Positions 26,238 through 35,653 of a stretch of 64,000 nucleotides of DNA are shown in pieces; the first letter of the stretch is position 1; each line of letters begins with the position of its first letter. Source of the DNA: Bacteroidales bacterium (GTDB lineage Bacteria; Bacteroidota; Bacteroidia; Bacteroidales; VadinHA17); NCBI GenBank assembly GCA_016709865.1, contig JADJLX010000001.1, positions 248,001 through 312,000 on the forward strand, read 5' to 3'. The notes under the pieces were generated by a model that saw only the letters and a program-made list of their open reading frames with translations, was not told the DNA's origin and did not search any database. The position numbers and the translations under genes are program-made.

Positions 26238-26804
26238 ATGGCAAGTACTGCAGATTTCAGAAATGGTTTAGTCATTGAATTCAACAATGACCTTTGTACA
26301 ATTGTCCAGTTTCAGCATGTGAAACCAGGAAAAGGACCTGCTTTTGTCAGGACAAAACTTAAGAGCCTGAAAACGGGGAGAGTTTTGGAGAATACTTTTT
26401 CTTCCGGCACCAAAGTAAACCTCGCAAGAGTGGAAAGACGTCCATACCAATATCTCTATAAAGATGATATGGGCTATTACTTCATGCATCTTGAAACTTT
26501 CGAACAGGTTCATGTACACGAGGATCTTATAGACAATCATCAGTTCCTCCTTGAAGGCATGGGTGTTGAAATAGTTGTACATGCTGATACAGAGACAATT
26601 CTTAACGTTGACATTCCTCAGTTTGTGGTAATGGAAGTTGTTTATTCCGAGCCTGGACTAAGAGGCGATACCGCTACCAACACTCTTAAACAGGCAAAAG
26701 TACAGAACGGCGAAACTATCATGGTCCCGCTGTTTGTTAATACCGGCGATAAGATAAAAATAGATACTACCGACAAGACTTATGTTGAAAGGGTAAAAGC
26801 TTAA
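26238..26804 (+). CDS. efp: Elongation factor P
   Basis: Binds the ribosome between P and E sites and rescues stalling at Pro-Pro stretches. 188 aa, three beta-barrel domains: KOW-like N domain with the tip loop 'KPGKGPAF' (Lys32 at the site that is modified or acts directly), the central 'RRPYQYLYKDDMGYYFMHLETFEQ' domain and the C-terminal 'EVVYSEPGLRGDTATN' and 'VPLFVNTGDKIKIDT' domain. Complete and typical. No EpmA/EpmB gene is in the window, so the modification state is not known. The PP2C phosphatase gene follows 8 bp later. Confidence 0.96.
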   Translation: MASTADFRNGLVIEFNNDLCTIVQFQHVKPGKGPAFVRTKLKSLKTGRVLENTFSSGTKVNLARVERRPYQYLYKDDMGYYFMHLETFEQVHVHEDLIDNHQFLLEGMGVEIVVHADTETILNVDIPQFVVMEVVYSEPGLRGDTATNTLKQAKVQNGETIMVPLFVNTGDKIKIDTTDKTYVERVKA

Positions 26805-26812
26805 TAATTAGT

Positions 26813-28039
26813 ATGGAAGATAAAAAGATTCCAACGGACAGGCTTAAGATCTCTAAATTCAAATTAGACTCATTGCTCGATATCACATTATCGATCAATG
26901 CGAATTTGCCTACCGAGGACCTTTTATCCAAATACGAATCTATTCTGCGTAATAACCTTGGGATTGGAAAGATCCTTATCTATAAACGATCTGAAACCTG
27001 GGGCTGTCTGCTAAATGGCGGGTTCCCGAAACACTATGAGACTATTGATGTCGAATCGAAGTTACTTGGTATAACAGAGATTGAATATGTAACTCCGGCA
27101 CTTGGCTTTGATGCGGTAGATATAATTGTCCCTGTTTATAATAATAATGTCCACCTCGCTTTCGTATTTATCGGCGACATTGAGGAAGAGGGTGAGGGAA
27201 TGAGTCCGGTTCTTAAGCATCTTAACTTTATTCAGACAATCTCAAGCATAATAATCGTTGCAATTGAGAATATCAGACTGTTTAAAGAGAGTCTCCTTCA
27301 GGAAGCATTTAAGAAGGAGCTCGAGCTTGCTGCAAGGATGCAGCAGATGCTTATACCTGATGACGATCAGATGCCAAAAAATCCAAAGGTAATCGTAAAT
27401 GGCTTCTATTATCCTCATTATGAAGTTGGCGGCGACTATTACGATTGTATTAAACTCTCCGAGACGAAGACCGGATTTTGTATTGCCGATGTTTCCGGGA
27501 AGGGAATATCTGCTGCCATCCTGATGTCAAATTTCCAGGCGAGCTTAAGAGCCCTTTTTACACATGACATAAACCTTGAAGTCCTAATTACAAAGTTAAA
27601 TTCGATAGTTGCAGTGAATGCTGCCGGAGAGAAGTTTATAACCTTTTTTGTTGCCAGATACGATCATAAGACCGGAGTTCTTGAATATATAAATGCAGCT
27701 CATAACCCTCCGGTTCTTTATGATACTGTTACAGGAAATGTACTTCACCTGAAAGCGTCGTGTGTAGGCCTTGGAATGCTCGATGAAATACCTGTTGTAC
27801 ATAAATCTGAGCTGGTCATTGACAATTACTCAAAGATTGTATGTTACACCGACGGGCTATCGGAATTAAAAGGAGACGATGGCAAAGATATCGGAACAGG
27901 GGTAATTATCAGACATATATCGAATTTGAATCCTGTTGCAGGCAACGTAAGGGAAATGATCAGAGAGCTTGGATTACCACACAATAATCCATCCACCTTT
28001 GATGATGTTTCGATAATTGTTGCAGACCTGATAAGGTAA
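26813..28039 (+). CDS. GAF-like/SpoIIE-type PP2C serine phosphatase
   Basis: Soluble signalling phosphatase, 408 aa. Residues 15-155 look like a GAF sensor; a helical linker ('KELELAARMQQMLIP', about 168-182) of the RsbU type leads to the PP2C/SpoIIE domain. Metal and catalytic motifs: 'VGGDYYDCIKL', 'CIADVSGKGISAAILMSNFQASLR', 'NAAHNPPVLYD', 'CYTDGLSEL' and 'DDVSIIVADL'. In such proteins the sensor drives dephosphorylation of STAS or SiaC-type proteins. The SiaC-like protein at 20.0 kb is a candidate target. It follows efp by 8 bp, and converges with tyrS with 4 bp between stops. Confidence 0.9.
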   Translation: MEDKKIPTDRLKISKFKLDSLLDITLSINANLPTEDLLSKYESILRNNLGIGKILIYKRSETWGCLLNGGFPKHYETIDVESKLLGITEIEYVTPALGFDAVDIIVPVYNNNVHLAFVFIGDIEEEGEGMSPVLKHLNFIQTISSIIIVAIENIRLFKESLLQEAFKKELELAARMQQMLIPDDDQMPKNPKVIVNGFYYPHYEVGGDYYDCIKLSETKTGFCIADVSGKGISAAILMSNFQASLRALFTHDINLEVLITKLNSIVAVNAAGEKFITFFVARYDHKTGVLEYINAAHNPPVLYDTVTGNVLHLKASCVGLGMLDEIPVVHKSELVIDNYSKIVCYTDGLSELKGDDGKDIGTGVIIRHISNLNPVAGNVREMIRELGLPHNNPSTFDDVSIIVADLIR

Positions 28040-28043
28040 TTTT

Positions 28044-29333
28044 CTAACGAACCCTTATGAGATAGTAATTTTTCTTGCCCTTCTGAACCAGAAGGTATTT
28101 TCCGTTAAGCAGTAACTCTTTACCAACTGTCATTTCAGGATTCTCAATTTTTAATTTATTGATACTGAGACCCCCTCCTGAACAAGTCTCCTTAACTCAC
28201 CTTTAGAAGGAAAAACCTGGGTGTGTTCTGCGCAAAGATCGGCTATTGTTACACCGCTAACAATAATATCCATCTTAACATCAAACACCGGAACCCCTTC
28301 AAAAACTGAAAGGAAAGTGCTCTCACTCATTCGTGTAAGAGATTCTGTAGTTCCCTTTCCAAACAAGATCTGAGATGCCTCAACAGCACCTTCATAGTCG
28401 CTCCTTGAGTGTACCATAACTGTTACCTCTTCTGCAAGCCGCTTCTGAAGTAGTCTTTCATGGGGAGCTTTATTGTGCTCATTTATAATACATTCTATCT
28501 CTTCCTGTCCCAGGATAGTAAAGATCTTAATATATTTCGATGCATCCTCATCAGATACATTAAGCCAGAACTGGTAAAACTGGTATGGCGTTGTTTTCTC
28601 AGGGTCGAGCCAAACATTACCCGACTCTGTTTTCCCGAATTTTGAACCGTCAGCTTTTGTTATGAGCGGACATGTCAGCGCATAAGCCTCACCACCAGCC
28701 TTTCGTCTGATAAGCTCGGTTCCGGTAACGATGTTTCCCCACTGGTCGGAACCACCCATCTGAAGCCTGCAGTTGTTATTATTGTACAGATGGAGAAAGT
28801 CTGTACCCTGAACCAGCTGATAGGAAAACTCTGTAAATGACATCCCGTCTTTGGATTCAGATCCGATTCTTTTTTTAACAGAATCTTTCGACATCATGTA
28901 ATTCACTGTGATATGCTTGCCGATATCCCTTATAAATCCAAGGAACGAATAATCCTTCATCCAGTCATAATTATTGACCATTACCGCCCTGTTCTCCTTC
29001 TCTGACTGGAAATCGAGAAACTTTGAAAGCTGCTTTTTAATACCTTCCTGGTTCTTTCTGAGCGACGCCTCATCAAGAAGATTCCTTTCCTCAGATTTTC
29101 CGGAAGGATCACCAATCATTCCGGTTGCTCCTCCAACAAGTGCAATCGGGGTATGTCCCGCTCTCTGGAAATGAACCAGCAGCATTACCTGCACCATGTG
29201 ACCAATATGTAATGAGTCGGCGGTCGGATCGAATCCAATATATCCGCTTGTTTTTCTTTTTTAACAGCTCTTCAGTACCGGGCATGATATCGTGTATCAT
29301 GCCTCTCCATTTCAGTTCGTCAATAAAATTCAT
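28044..29333 (-). CDS. tyrS: Tyrosyl-tRNA synthetase (two frameshifts as sequenced)
   Basis: Charges tRNA-Tyr. Three frames must be joined: '[20 protein letters not shown]' to 'EELLKK', then '[18 protein letters not shown]' with the HIGH motif, later '[12 protein letters not shown]' in the KMSKS place, and an S4 RNA-binding tail ending '[19 protein letters not shown]'. The first break is in the A-run near 29262 (one extra base), the second in a G-run near 28172 (one base missing). With both corrected the chain has normal bacterial TyrRS length (~430 aa). As the gene is essential and both breaks sit in homopolymers, sequencing error is by far the best reading. Minus strand, upstream of it is cvpA. 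Confidence 0.92.
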
Positions 29334-29372
29334 ATAAGTTAAATTTCAGAGATGCAAATATAGCAAAGCGGG

Positions 29373-29909
29373 TCAGATAGTAACAGGTTCAGGTTTCTTT
29401 TTAAACCTGTCGAAGCTCTGTCCGAATCCTCCCTCTCCTATAATAGGAAAAATAACAGGAGCAATATCGGATATAGGATTGAAAAATATCGATTGTTCAA
29501 TTGTTTCCTTTGGAAGAAAAGATCTTTTATCATTAATGACATTCAGCACTACAAAAAACACACTCATAATAAGAACCGATTTCAGCAGTCCGAATACAAT
29601 ACCTAAAATCCGGTTGACAAATCCCAGGGAAACGGCATTGACAATTTTATCAGCAACGATGCCGATAAAATGAATAATCACAACTATTATGGCGAAGGTA
29701 ATAATGAAAGCAATAACCCCCACATACTGACCGGTCATATCAAAATAATCGTAAAGTTTAGCAGCAGTAAAGCTTGAGAACTTAATAGCACCCCAGATAC
29801 CAAGAATCAGTGCTGCCAGTGAAGCTACCTCCTTAACCAGTCCGTTAATAAATCCCATTACCATAGATAGTATGAGGATAACGACTATTGTAATATCAAT
29901 CCAGTTCAT
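29373..29909 (-). CDS. CvpA family membrane protein
   Basis: Inner-membrane protein, 178 aa, four helices, starting 'WIDITIVVILILSMVMGFINGLV' and including 'VASLAALILGIWGAIKF', 'YVGVIAFIITFAIIVVIIHF' and 'NRILGIVFGLLKSVLIMSV'. The G-x-x-x-G-L-x-K/R signature of CvpA is present near the N terminus. CvpA is needed for colicin V export in E. coli and bears on envelope homeostasis in others; the molecular action is not settled. It lies 39 bp upstream of tyrS on the same strand. Confidence 0.88.
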   Translation of the reverse strand: MNWIDITIVVILILSMVMGFINGLVKEVASLAALILGIWGAIKFSSFTAAKLYDYFDMTGQYVGVIAFIITFAIIVVIIHFIGIVADKIVNAVSLGFVNRILGIVFGLLKSVLIMSVFFVVLNVINDKRSFLPKETIEQSIFFNPISDIAPVIFPIIGEGGFGQSFDRFKKKPEPVTI

Positions 29910-30028
29910 ATCTTAATTATTTGAAAGAATCAAAGATAATTTATTTTCAATTAGAATTTTAGAGGACAATGAATCCCATAAAGTAAATGGCGGGTTTCTG
30001 ATCCAAATTATTGACACTGTATGTTTTA

Positions 30029-30060
30029 TTTGACTTGCGTCAGACTCTTTCATAACTTTA
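30029..30060 (+). promoter_or_regulatory. Candidate Bacteroidota promoter of the S74 surface protein gene
   Basis: TTTG at 30029-30032, a 20-bp spacer and TAACTTTA at 30053-30060 fit the -33 TTTG / -7 TAnnTTTG pattern with one mismatch. The start codon is at 30101. The remaining gap from 29910 holds only A/T-rich sequence. Confidence 0.5.
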
Positions 30061-30100
30061 ACTAATAAAATCATTTAGAAGGTATTTAAAAGTCTTTACC

Positions 30101-32723
30101 ATGAAAACAAAACTCTTCCTCTCCTTACTTTTGTCTTTAAACTTTTATCTTTTGTCTTCCCAGGTTCCCAGGGAATAAACTACCAGGCCCTTGCAGGTGA
30201 TCCATCCGGTAATCCAATCAGGAATACTGAGCTTCAGGTAAAAATCAGTATTCTTTCAGACACAATTCTCCCTGTAACTGTATGGGAAGAACTGCATCCC
30301 CTGGTCAGAACAAATGCACATGGGATCTTTTCTCTTGTCGTGGGAAAAGGAACCCGGCTGCCTGCCTCTACTGTATCCAAGTTCGGTGACATCAGCTGGA
30401 AAACCTCCCAACTGTATATCAAAACCCAGGTATACTATCAAAGTGCATGGAAGACAATGGGATCAGCTAAACTGTGGAGTGTGCCATATTCACTGGTAGC
30501 AGACAATCTTAGCGGTGCAGTCGGAAAGCTATCTGTTGCAGGAACGACTGAAGCAATGGATGAAGCACTTTTTGAGGTGAAGAACAAGAATGGACAAACA
30601 GTTTTTGCAGTTTATAATGAAGGAGTCAGGGTATATGTTGATGATGGAGCAAAAAGTCCTAAAGGAGGTTTTGCCATTGGCGGATTTGATGTTGAAAAAG
30701 GGACCCTGGTAAACTACTTTATTATTAGTCCCGACAGTGCCAGGATTTACATTAACAATGCCTCATCATCAAAGGTACCAAAAGGTGGTTTTGCAATTGG
30801 TGGATTTGATAATGAAAAGGGGACAGCCACACGTGATCTTTTAACGGTAAGCGATGATAGCATAAGAATGTATATCGACAACAACACAAAAACACCAAAG
30901 GGAGGATTTGCAATTGGTGGTTTTGATAATGAAAAGGAATAAACAGACATTTCCTTGATGTATCTACTGATGCAACAGGAATAGTAAATCCTTCTCAAAA
31001 CAGGATACTCTGGTACCCGATTAAGAATGCTTTTCTGGCAGGTAAAGTACTGATTGAAAAACCTGATAGTGTTGGAGAAAACTCGATGGCAATAGGTTAC
31101 GAATCTAAAGCAAAGGGACAGTTTTCTCAGGCAATGGGCTACCAGGCAATAGCGAGGGGTAAATATTCAACATCAATCGGGTTTCAGTCTGCTGCAAATA
31201 ATGATAACTCATTCGCATTCGGACAATGGGCAATTGCTAAAAGTGCTGAGAGCTATGCCTTTGGCAGGGGAGCTATTGCAGAGGGTTTCAGAAGTTTTGC
31301 CTTTGGAAGTGCAGGGGTTGATTCCTTAGGCAAGAGGACCGGAGTTGCATATGCAAAAGGAGATTATGCATTTTCTATAGGACAGGGTTCACAAGCCCTG
31401 AATGGTGGTGCATTTGCTATTGGAATTGGTGATACAGCAAGGGGATGGGGATCAACTGCTATAGGATATAAGACTCTTGCAAATGGAAGTGTTTCAACAT
31501 CAATCGGATCTGAGACAAAGGCAATTGGTAATTCCTCAACAGCAATGGGATATAGAACAATAGCAAGTGAATGGGCTTCTATGGCAACAGGAGACAGGAC
31601 AGTTGCTTCAGGTGGAAGTTCATTTGCCGGAGGGAACTTAAGCAGGGCCATTGGTCATGCCGATTTTTCTTTCGGATATAACAACGTTGCCAGCGGTGGA
31701 CAATCAGTCGCTTTGGGTTTCAACACCCGTGCAACAAACTGGTTTTCAACCGCTACAGGCAGTCAAACTCATGCAGGTGGCAATGCTTCATTTGCGGGAG
31801 GTCAGGATTGTGAAGCAACTGGAGATGCCTCCTTCTCGTTTGGATGGAATGGACTCTCCAGTGGTGGCGGTTCAGTAACATTTGGTCATAATGCCAAGGC
31901 CACAAATTTTGCTTCTTTTGCGACAGGTAGTGAAACTTATTCTTCAGGTGCTTGCTCTCTTGCAGGAGGAAAATTTTCTCAGGCACGCGGAAACAATTCT
32001 GTTTCTTTTGGCGACAACACAAAAGCTATTGGTAATCAGAGCTTTGCTATGGGAAATAATAATGAATCCCATGGAAATTCTTCTGTTTCATTTGGGTCAT
32101 TTACCAAGTCTAAGTCATTTGGATCCATGGTTATTGGACAGTACAATGATACATCGGGTGTGCAACCTGATTATTGGCTTGGAACTGATCCTGCTTTTGT
32201 TATTGGAAACGGCACATCAAACACTAACCGTAAAAACGCTTTTACAGTTTTACAGAACAGCAATGTCGGTATAAACATGGTTAATCCACAGCAGAAGCTC
32301 GATATAGCTAGTGGAAATGGCAGGGTTGAATCGGGTTACAACTGGCTTACAAGTTCCGATATTCGGTTCAAAAAGAATATCTCAACCCTTGAATCCTCAT
32401 TGGAAAAGGTAATCAGAATGAGGGGTGTCCGGTACGATATTAGTGCTGATGAAGTTTCTGATGATCTTCCAGGGGAAAATATCGGATTTATTGCCCAGGA
32501 ACTTGAAACTGTTGTTCCGGAAGTTGTCGTAACCGGATCTGATGGATACAAATCCGTCGCTTATGATAAAATAACTGCCGTGCTGACTGAAGCCATTAAA
32601 GAACAGCAGAAACAGATCGAGAACTACAGGAAGGAAAACCTAGATCTAAAATCAGAACTTGATGAGCTGAAAACACTTGTTAATAATCTTCTGGTGAAGC
32701 AGAATCTTAAGAGCGACAATTAG
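30101..32723 (+). CDS. YadA-head/S74-chaperone surface protein (two frameshifts as sequenced)
   Basis: Large exported fibre-like protein, about 870 residues if two frame breaks are mended. Order: signal peptide; 'GINYQALAGDPSGNP', a Bacteroidota domain of many surface proteins; three ~40-residue units each opening 'PKGGFAIGGFD' (30658, 30778, 30895); a long YadA/Hia-type head of ~14-residue units such as 'AIGYESKAKGQFSQAMGYQA' (31086-32150); and a C-terminal intramolecular chaperone of the endosialidase/S74 type, 'SSDIRFKKNISTL', 'GFIAQELETVVPEVV', with coiled-coil tail. S74 domains trimerise fibres and then cut themselves off before the Ser of S-D-x-R-x-K. Breaks are within 30105-30165 and at about 30935 ('GAAAAGGAATAA'), each one base short. 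No outer-membrane anchor domain is seen. Confidence 0.85.
30658..30945 (+). repeat. Three in-gene repeats of 117-120 bp
   Basis: Direct repeats starting at 30658, 30778 and 30895 encode PKGGFAIGGFDxEKG followed by a variable strand and (in the first two) 'DSxRxYI-N'. Spacing 120 and 117 bp keeps the frame. They lie between the N-terminal domain and the YadA-like head. Confidence 0.85.
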
Positions 32724-32738
32724 TTTCTGATTCAAATG

Positions 32739-32779
32739 AATAATCCCTTATGTGATTGTACATAAGGGATTATTTTTTG
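32739..32779 (+). terminator. Intrinsic terminator of the S74 surface protein gene
   Basis: AATAATCCCTTATG (32739-32752) and CATAAGGGATTATT (32761-32774) form a perfect 14-bp stem with an 8-nt loop, then a run of T, 16 bp after the stop codon. Confidence 0.95.
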
Positions 32780-32851
32780 TAGCCCCACCAGGAATCGAAC
32801 CTGAATCTAAGGTTTAGGAAACCTCCATTCTATCCATTGAACTATGGGGCC
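32780..32851 (-). tRNA. tRNA-Arg (anticodon CCT)
   Basis: Cloverleaf on the minus strand: acceptor GGCCCCA/TGGGGCT with a G-U end pair and discriminator A, D-arm GTTC/GAAT, anticodon arm GAGGT-TTCCTAA-ACCTT giving CCT (reads AGG), T-arm TCAGG-TTCGATT-CCTGG. CCA not encoded. Confidence 0.95.
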
Positions 32852-32961
32852 GGTATTAGAAGCGCAAAAGTATGTTATTTTTTTATTATTACAAACGATC
32901 ATGTATTGGGAATCGACAAACGACTCACGGCTCACGACGCAAGGAAGAAAAGAAACAGTCT

Positions 32962-33017
32962 GTCGTGCGTCGTGCATCGTGTGTCGTGTGTCGTGCGTCG
33001 TGCGTCGTGCGTCGTGC
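32962..33017. repeat. Heptamer array, eight copies of GTCGTGC-like units
   Basis: Eight tandem 7-bp units, GTCGTGC with variants ATCGTGT and GTCGTGT, end 4 bp before the stop codon (on the other strand) of the PQQ-like gene. Near 32920-32942 there are inverse-complement words ('CGACTCACGGCTCACGACGC') which could fold back on the array. Confidence 0.92.
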
Positions 33018-33021
33018 GCCC

Positions 33022-34308
33022 TTACTTCCCTATTCTATAAAGATATTTCTCTGTCCGTAATATCACCTCATTCCTCACAAACGCTGGTGTAGCCCAAATC
33101 CCTGAATCCATAAGATTCTGTGCAACAACCTCATACTTCCTGCCTGCTTTGACAGCAATAACATCCCCCTTTGTAGAAAAGAACCATACATTCCCGTTTA
33201 CATATACCGGCGATGAATTGAAATTGGTCCTTTGCCGTTCCGACCAGATCTCCTCCCCTGTCTTTGCATCAATGCACATCAGCATATTTCTGGTATTAAC
33301 TGTATAAATCAAGCCATCTTTTATAACTGGTGTCAGCATCTGTGTCTGGGTCTGATTATCTCTCTTTCTCCAGAGAACATTAGTTGCTGTGATGTCACCT
33401 TTACCATCAGGGTTAACCGCAAGAAGCTCTGTGAAATTTGAAGACTCTGCATCAACCATAAAACCTGTATAGAAATAAACAATGCCATTTTCCGATATGG
33501 GCATCGGAACTGTCGACTCTGCACCCCTGATAACGCGCCAGACTTCCTCTCCGGTAAGTGGATCGTAAGCGAAACAGGCTGCTGAACCATTTGAGATTAA
33601 AAGATCGCGACCTTTTACATTAATGATTATCGGTGTAATATATGCCTTTGTTCCAATGTTTGGTAACGGCTTATAGGGCTCTTCCGGACGATCAGTACGC
33701 CAAACCTGCTTTCCCGTTGATTTGTCGAGCGCTATAACAAATCTTACATCTGTCCCTTCGTAATGCAAAATAAGCAGATTCTTATAGATTACAGGTGATG
33801 ATCCCGGACCCTGAACATGCTTGCATTTAAGATCAGTCCGTTTCCAGACAATTGAACCGTCGGTTGTCTTTATGCAGGCTGTTCCCAGACTGCCATAATG
33901 AACATACACGAATCCCTTTTCTATACATGGCGAGGGACTAGCATAAGTGTTAATTGAGTGTTTTCCGATAGTTTCATCAGGAACTACAACTCTGATATCA
34001 TGAAGAATCTTCCCGGTCTGATAATCAGCACAAACAGCGTAAAGTTCCTTTCCGTCGGGGGTTCCGGTAGTCATCCAGATCTGATTATCATATACAACAG
34101 GTGAGGAGTATCCTTTTCCGTGGATTTCCGTCTTCCATTTAATTGCTGTTGAATCCCATTTGAGAGGAGCCTCTCTGGAAACAGATATTGCATTCAGATT
34201 ACTTCCCCTGAAATGAGTCCAGTTCTTATCCTGGGCTGCAGTATTCTGATTTAAAAAAATGAGAAGCGTAATTATCGAAAATAATATGCTACAGGATCTT
34301 CTTATCAT
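33022..34308 (-). CDS. PQQ-like beta-propeller repeat protein, secreted
   Basis: Exported seven- or eight-bladed propeller (428 aa; signal peptide about 1-25). Blades carry 'W' motifs such as 'NWTHFRGSNLNAISVS', 'GKILHDIRVV', 'DGSIVWKRTDLKCKHVQGPGSSPVIYKNLLILHYEG', split here by short variable loops, and 'TGKQVWRTDRPEEPYKP', 'TGEEIWSERQRTNFNSSPVYV'. The set looks like PQQ-dependent dehydrogenase blades but lacks the PQQ/Ca-binding disulfide Cys pair and catalytic Asp region, so it is likely a non-enzymatic binding or BamB-like scaffold. Alone on the minus strand. The heptamer array abuts its 3' end. Confidence 0.85.
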   Translation of the reverse strand: MIRRSCSILFSIITLLIFLNQNTAAQDKNWTHFRGSNLNAISVSREAPLKWDSTAIKWKTEIHGKGYSSPVVYDNQIWMTTGTPDGKELYAVCADYQTGKILHDIRVVVPDETIGKHSINTYASPSPCIEKGFVYVHYGSLGTACIKTTDGSIVWKRTDLKCKHVQGPGSSPVIYKNLLILHYEGTDVRFVIALDKSTGKQVWRTDRPEEPYKPLPNIGTKAYITPIIINVKGRDLLISNGSAACFAYDPLTGEEVWRVIRGAESTVPMPISENGIVYFYTGFMVDAESSNFTELLAVNPDGKGDITATNVLWRKRDNQTQTQMLTPVIKDGLIYTVNTRNMLMCIDAKTGEEIWSERQRTNFNSSPVYVNGNVWFFSTKGDVIAVKAGRKYEVVAQNLMDSGIWATPAFVRNEVILRTEKYLYRIGK

Positions 34309-34466
34309 ATTGATATGTATTAGAATCAGGTTTTGTATTATTCAAATGAAATGAAAAATAAGCTAATATCAAAACTGGCAGGATATTTGTTATTTTCTTA
34401 ACAGTAACCCTAAAATCAATTATTAAACAATATTACCAACCTAAGTCTAAGTAAAACCTGAATGCT

Positions 34467-35468
34467 ATGAAAACAAAATTTTCCGTTCCAATGATCGTCA
34501 TTGGATTATTATTAATGCTTGCAATTGGTTCTGCATCTTATGGTCAGGACTCAATTACGCAGAAATCGCAGATGCTCGACATTAAACTTCAGTTACTCGA
34601 TTCCAAGCTTGATCTTCTTGACACAAAAATGAAACTCTGGGAAGCCAAGCCAAAAGAACTTGATATCAGACTTACAGAACTGAATACCAAGGTAAAAGAG
34701 CTTGATTTTGATCCTCAGCAAATGACAAAAAAGTTGAATGAAGTTGATTCAATGTTAAGAATAAGTCAGAGTCCGGTTCAGCAGGCTCAAAATCAGCCCG
34801 AAGTTGAGAAAGAAGAAGCTGTTGCAAAAGTCCCGGAGTTTTATCCTGTATATAATTCCGCTATAATGCTCGACCCTGTAAGGCTCCTCGAAGGAACATT
34901 CTGCCTGTCATATGAAAGAATCCTTAATACACGTTTTTCTGTTAACCTGAGTGCAATGGCTACTTATTCAACCACACAGGGATTATCAAATTACTATTTC
35001 TCAAACCAGAGTTTTGCCTATATGGATATGAGTACACGCCAGTACGAGACATATACAGGAGAAGTAATGTCCGGTGGAGGATTTAATGTCCAGTTCCGTA
35101 ATTATCTTTTAGCCAGTCACCCGGGAAGAAAAACTGCACCCTTAGGCTTATATGCAGCCCCTCAGTTTATGTACAGAAATATGAAGATTACCGGTTATAA
35201 GCGGGAAATGGAGGAAACAGAGCCAGGCAAATTTGAGATGGTCGACAGACAGGTAGTTCAGCATCTTAATATTTATGCAGGCGGTGCAGTTATCGGCATG
35301 AAGATTCCTCTTTTTAAGGTACTTGCGCTTGATATTTTTGCAGGGGGAAACATAAGGCTCTGTGAATACACCGGTGAAAAAGGATTCACAAAATATAAGG
35401 ACTGGTTTAATGTCGATTTTTCAGGTGTCTCTCCTGTTGCCGGAATAGCTATAGGAATACTGAAATAA
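34467..35468 (+). CDS. Exported coiled-coil/beta-barrel envelope protein
   Basis: 333 aa, signal peptide about 1-26 ('LLLMLAIGSASYGQ'). Residues 30-95 are heptad-like with recurring Leu-Asp-Lys words ('LDIKLQLLDSKLDLLDTKMKLW'-like, cut here) and are likely a coiled coil. From about 125 on the sequence is strands with aromatic ends ('GTFCLSYERI', 'GLYAAPQFMYRN', 'VAGIAIGILK'), as in an outer-membrane barrel of the OmpA-like/porin size. I do not recognise a named family. A coiled-coil stem in front of a barrel suggests periplasmic contact, for instance with peptidoglycan or a partner. Stands alone on the plus strand. Confidence 0.7.
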   Translation: MKTKFSVPMIVIGLLLMLAIGSASYGQDSITQKSQMLDIKLQLLDSKLDLLDTKMKLWEAKPKELDIRLTELNTKVKELDFDPQQMTKKLNEVDSMLRISQSPVQQAQNQPEVEKEEAVAKVPEFYPVYNSAIMLDPVRLLEGTFCLSYERILNTRFSVNLSAMATYSTTQGLSNYYFSNQSFAYMDMSTRQYETYTGEVMSGGGFNVQFRNYLLASHPGRKTAPLGLYAAPQFMYRNMKITGYKREMEETEPGKFEMVDRQVVQHLNIYAGGAVIGMKIPLFKVLALDIFAGGNIRLCEYTGEKGFTKYKDWFNVDFSGVSPVAGIAIGILK

Positions 35469-35470
35469 AA

Positions 35471-35617
35471 TCAATTCTTCCGTTTTAACCACTTGTCAGG
35501 TACAGGAATAATACAAATATTCAAAGACTTGTTATCTTCCGAAAGCAATGCAGACTGGATCTCAATCCTGGTCCCGTCTGCATTGAATGTCGGATGAGGG
35601 TGATCTGATGAAGTCTC
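35471..35617 (-). pseudogene. C-terminal remnant of a PD40/TolB-like propeller protein
   Basis: Minus-strand frame without a start reads 'ETSSDHPHPTFNADGTRIEI', then 'SALLSEDNKSLNICIIPVPD' and 'KWLKRKN' before TGA. 'HPHPTFNADG' is the usual end blade of TolB/oligogalacturonate-lyase-type propellers. The frame is closed upstream by TGA just before 'FKETSS'. Only about 47 codons are left, so the gene has lost its 5' part. Confidence 0.7.
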
Positions 35618-35653
35618 CTTAAATCAAGCTTAAAGCATGTTTTCTCAGGTATC

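Noticed and set aside
28044..29333. Programmed frameshifting or pseudogenisation of tyrS
   Set aside because: TyrRS is essential and not known to need frameshifting; the breaks are in A and G runs and the protein is normal in every part.
30101..30942. Phase variation of the S74 surface protein by slippage
   Set aside because: The runs are short and the same type of one-base break is found in essential tyrS and in ettA, so assembly error is simpler.
30658..30945. CRISPR or other spaced direct repeats
   Set aside because: The repeats are in frame, of gene-like codon content and part of a protein; no spacer variation or cas genes are in the window.
31364..31651. Antisense ORFs inside the YadA-like head region
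   Set aside because: The repeated GxNSxAxG codons give low-complexity open frames on the other strand; the plus-strand reading is clearly the protein.
32837..33092. Overlapping ORFs in the heptamer array, reading RASCVV/RVSCVV repeats in three frames
   Set aside because: A 7-bp repeat cycles through all frames and yields the same low-complexity words in each; no start context or family match, so they are artefacts.
33022..34308. PQQ-dependent alcohol dehydrogenase
   Set aside because: Propeller blades are present, but the length is short and the vicinal Cys and catalytic Asp are not seen.
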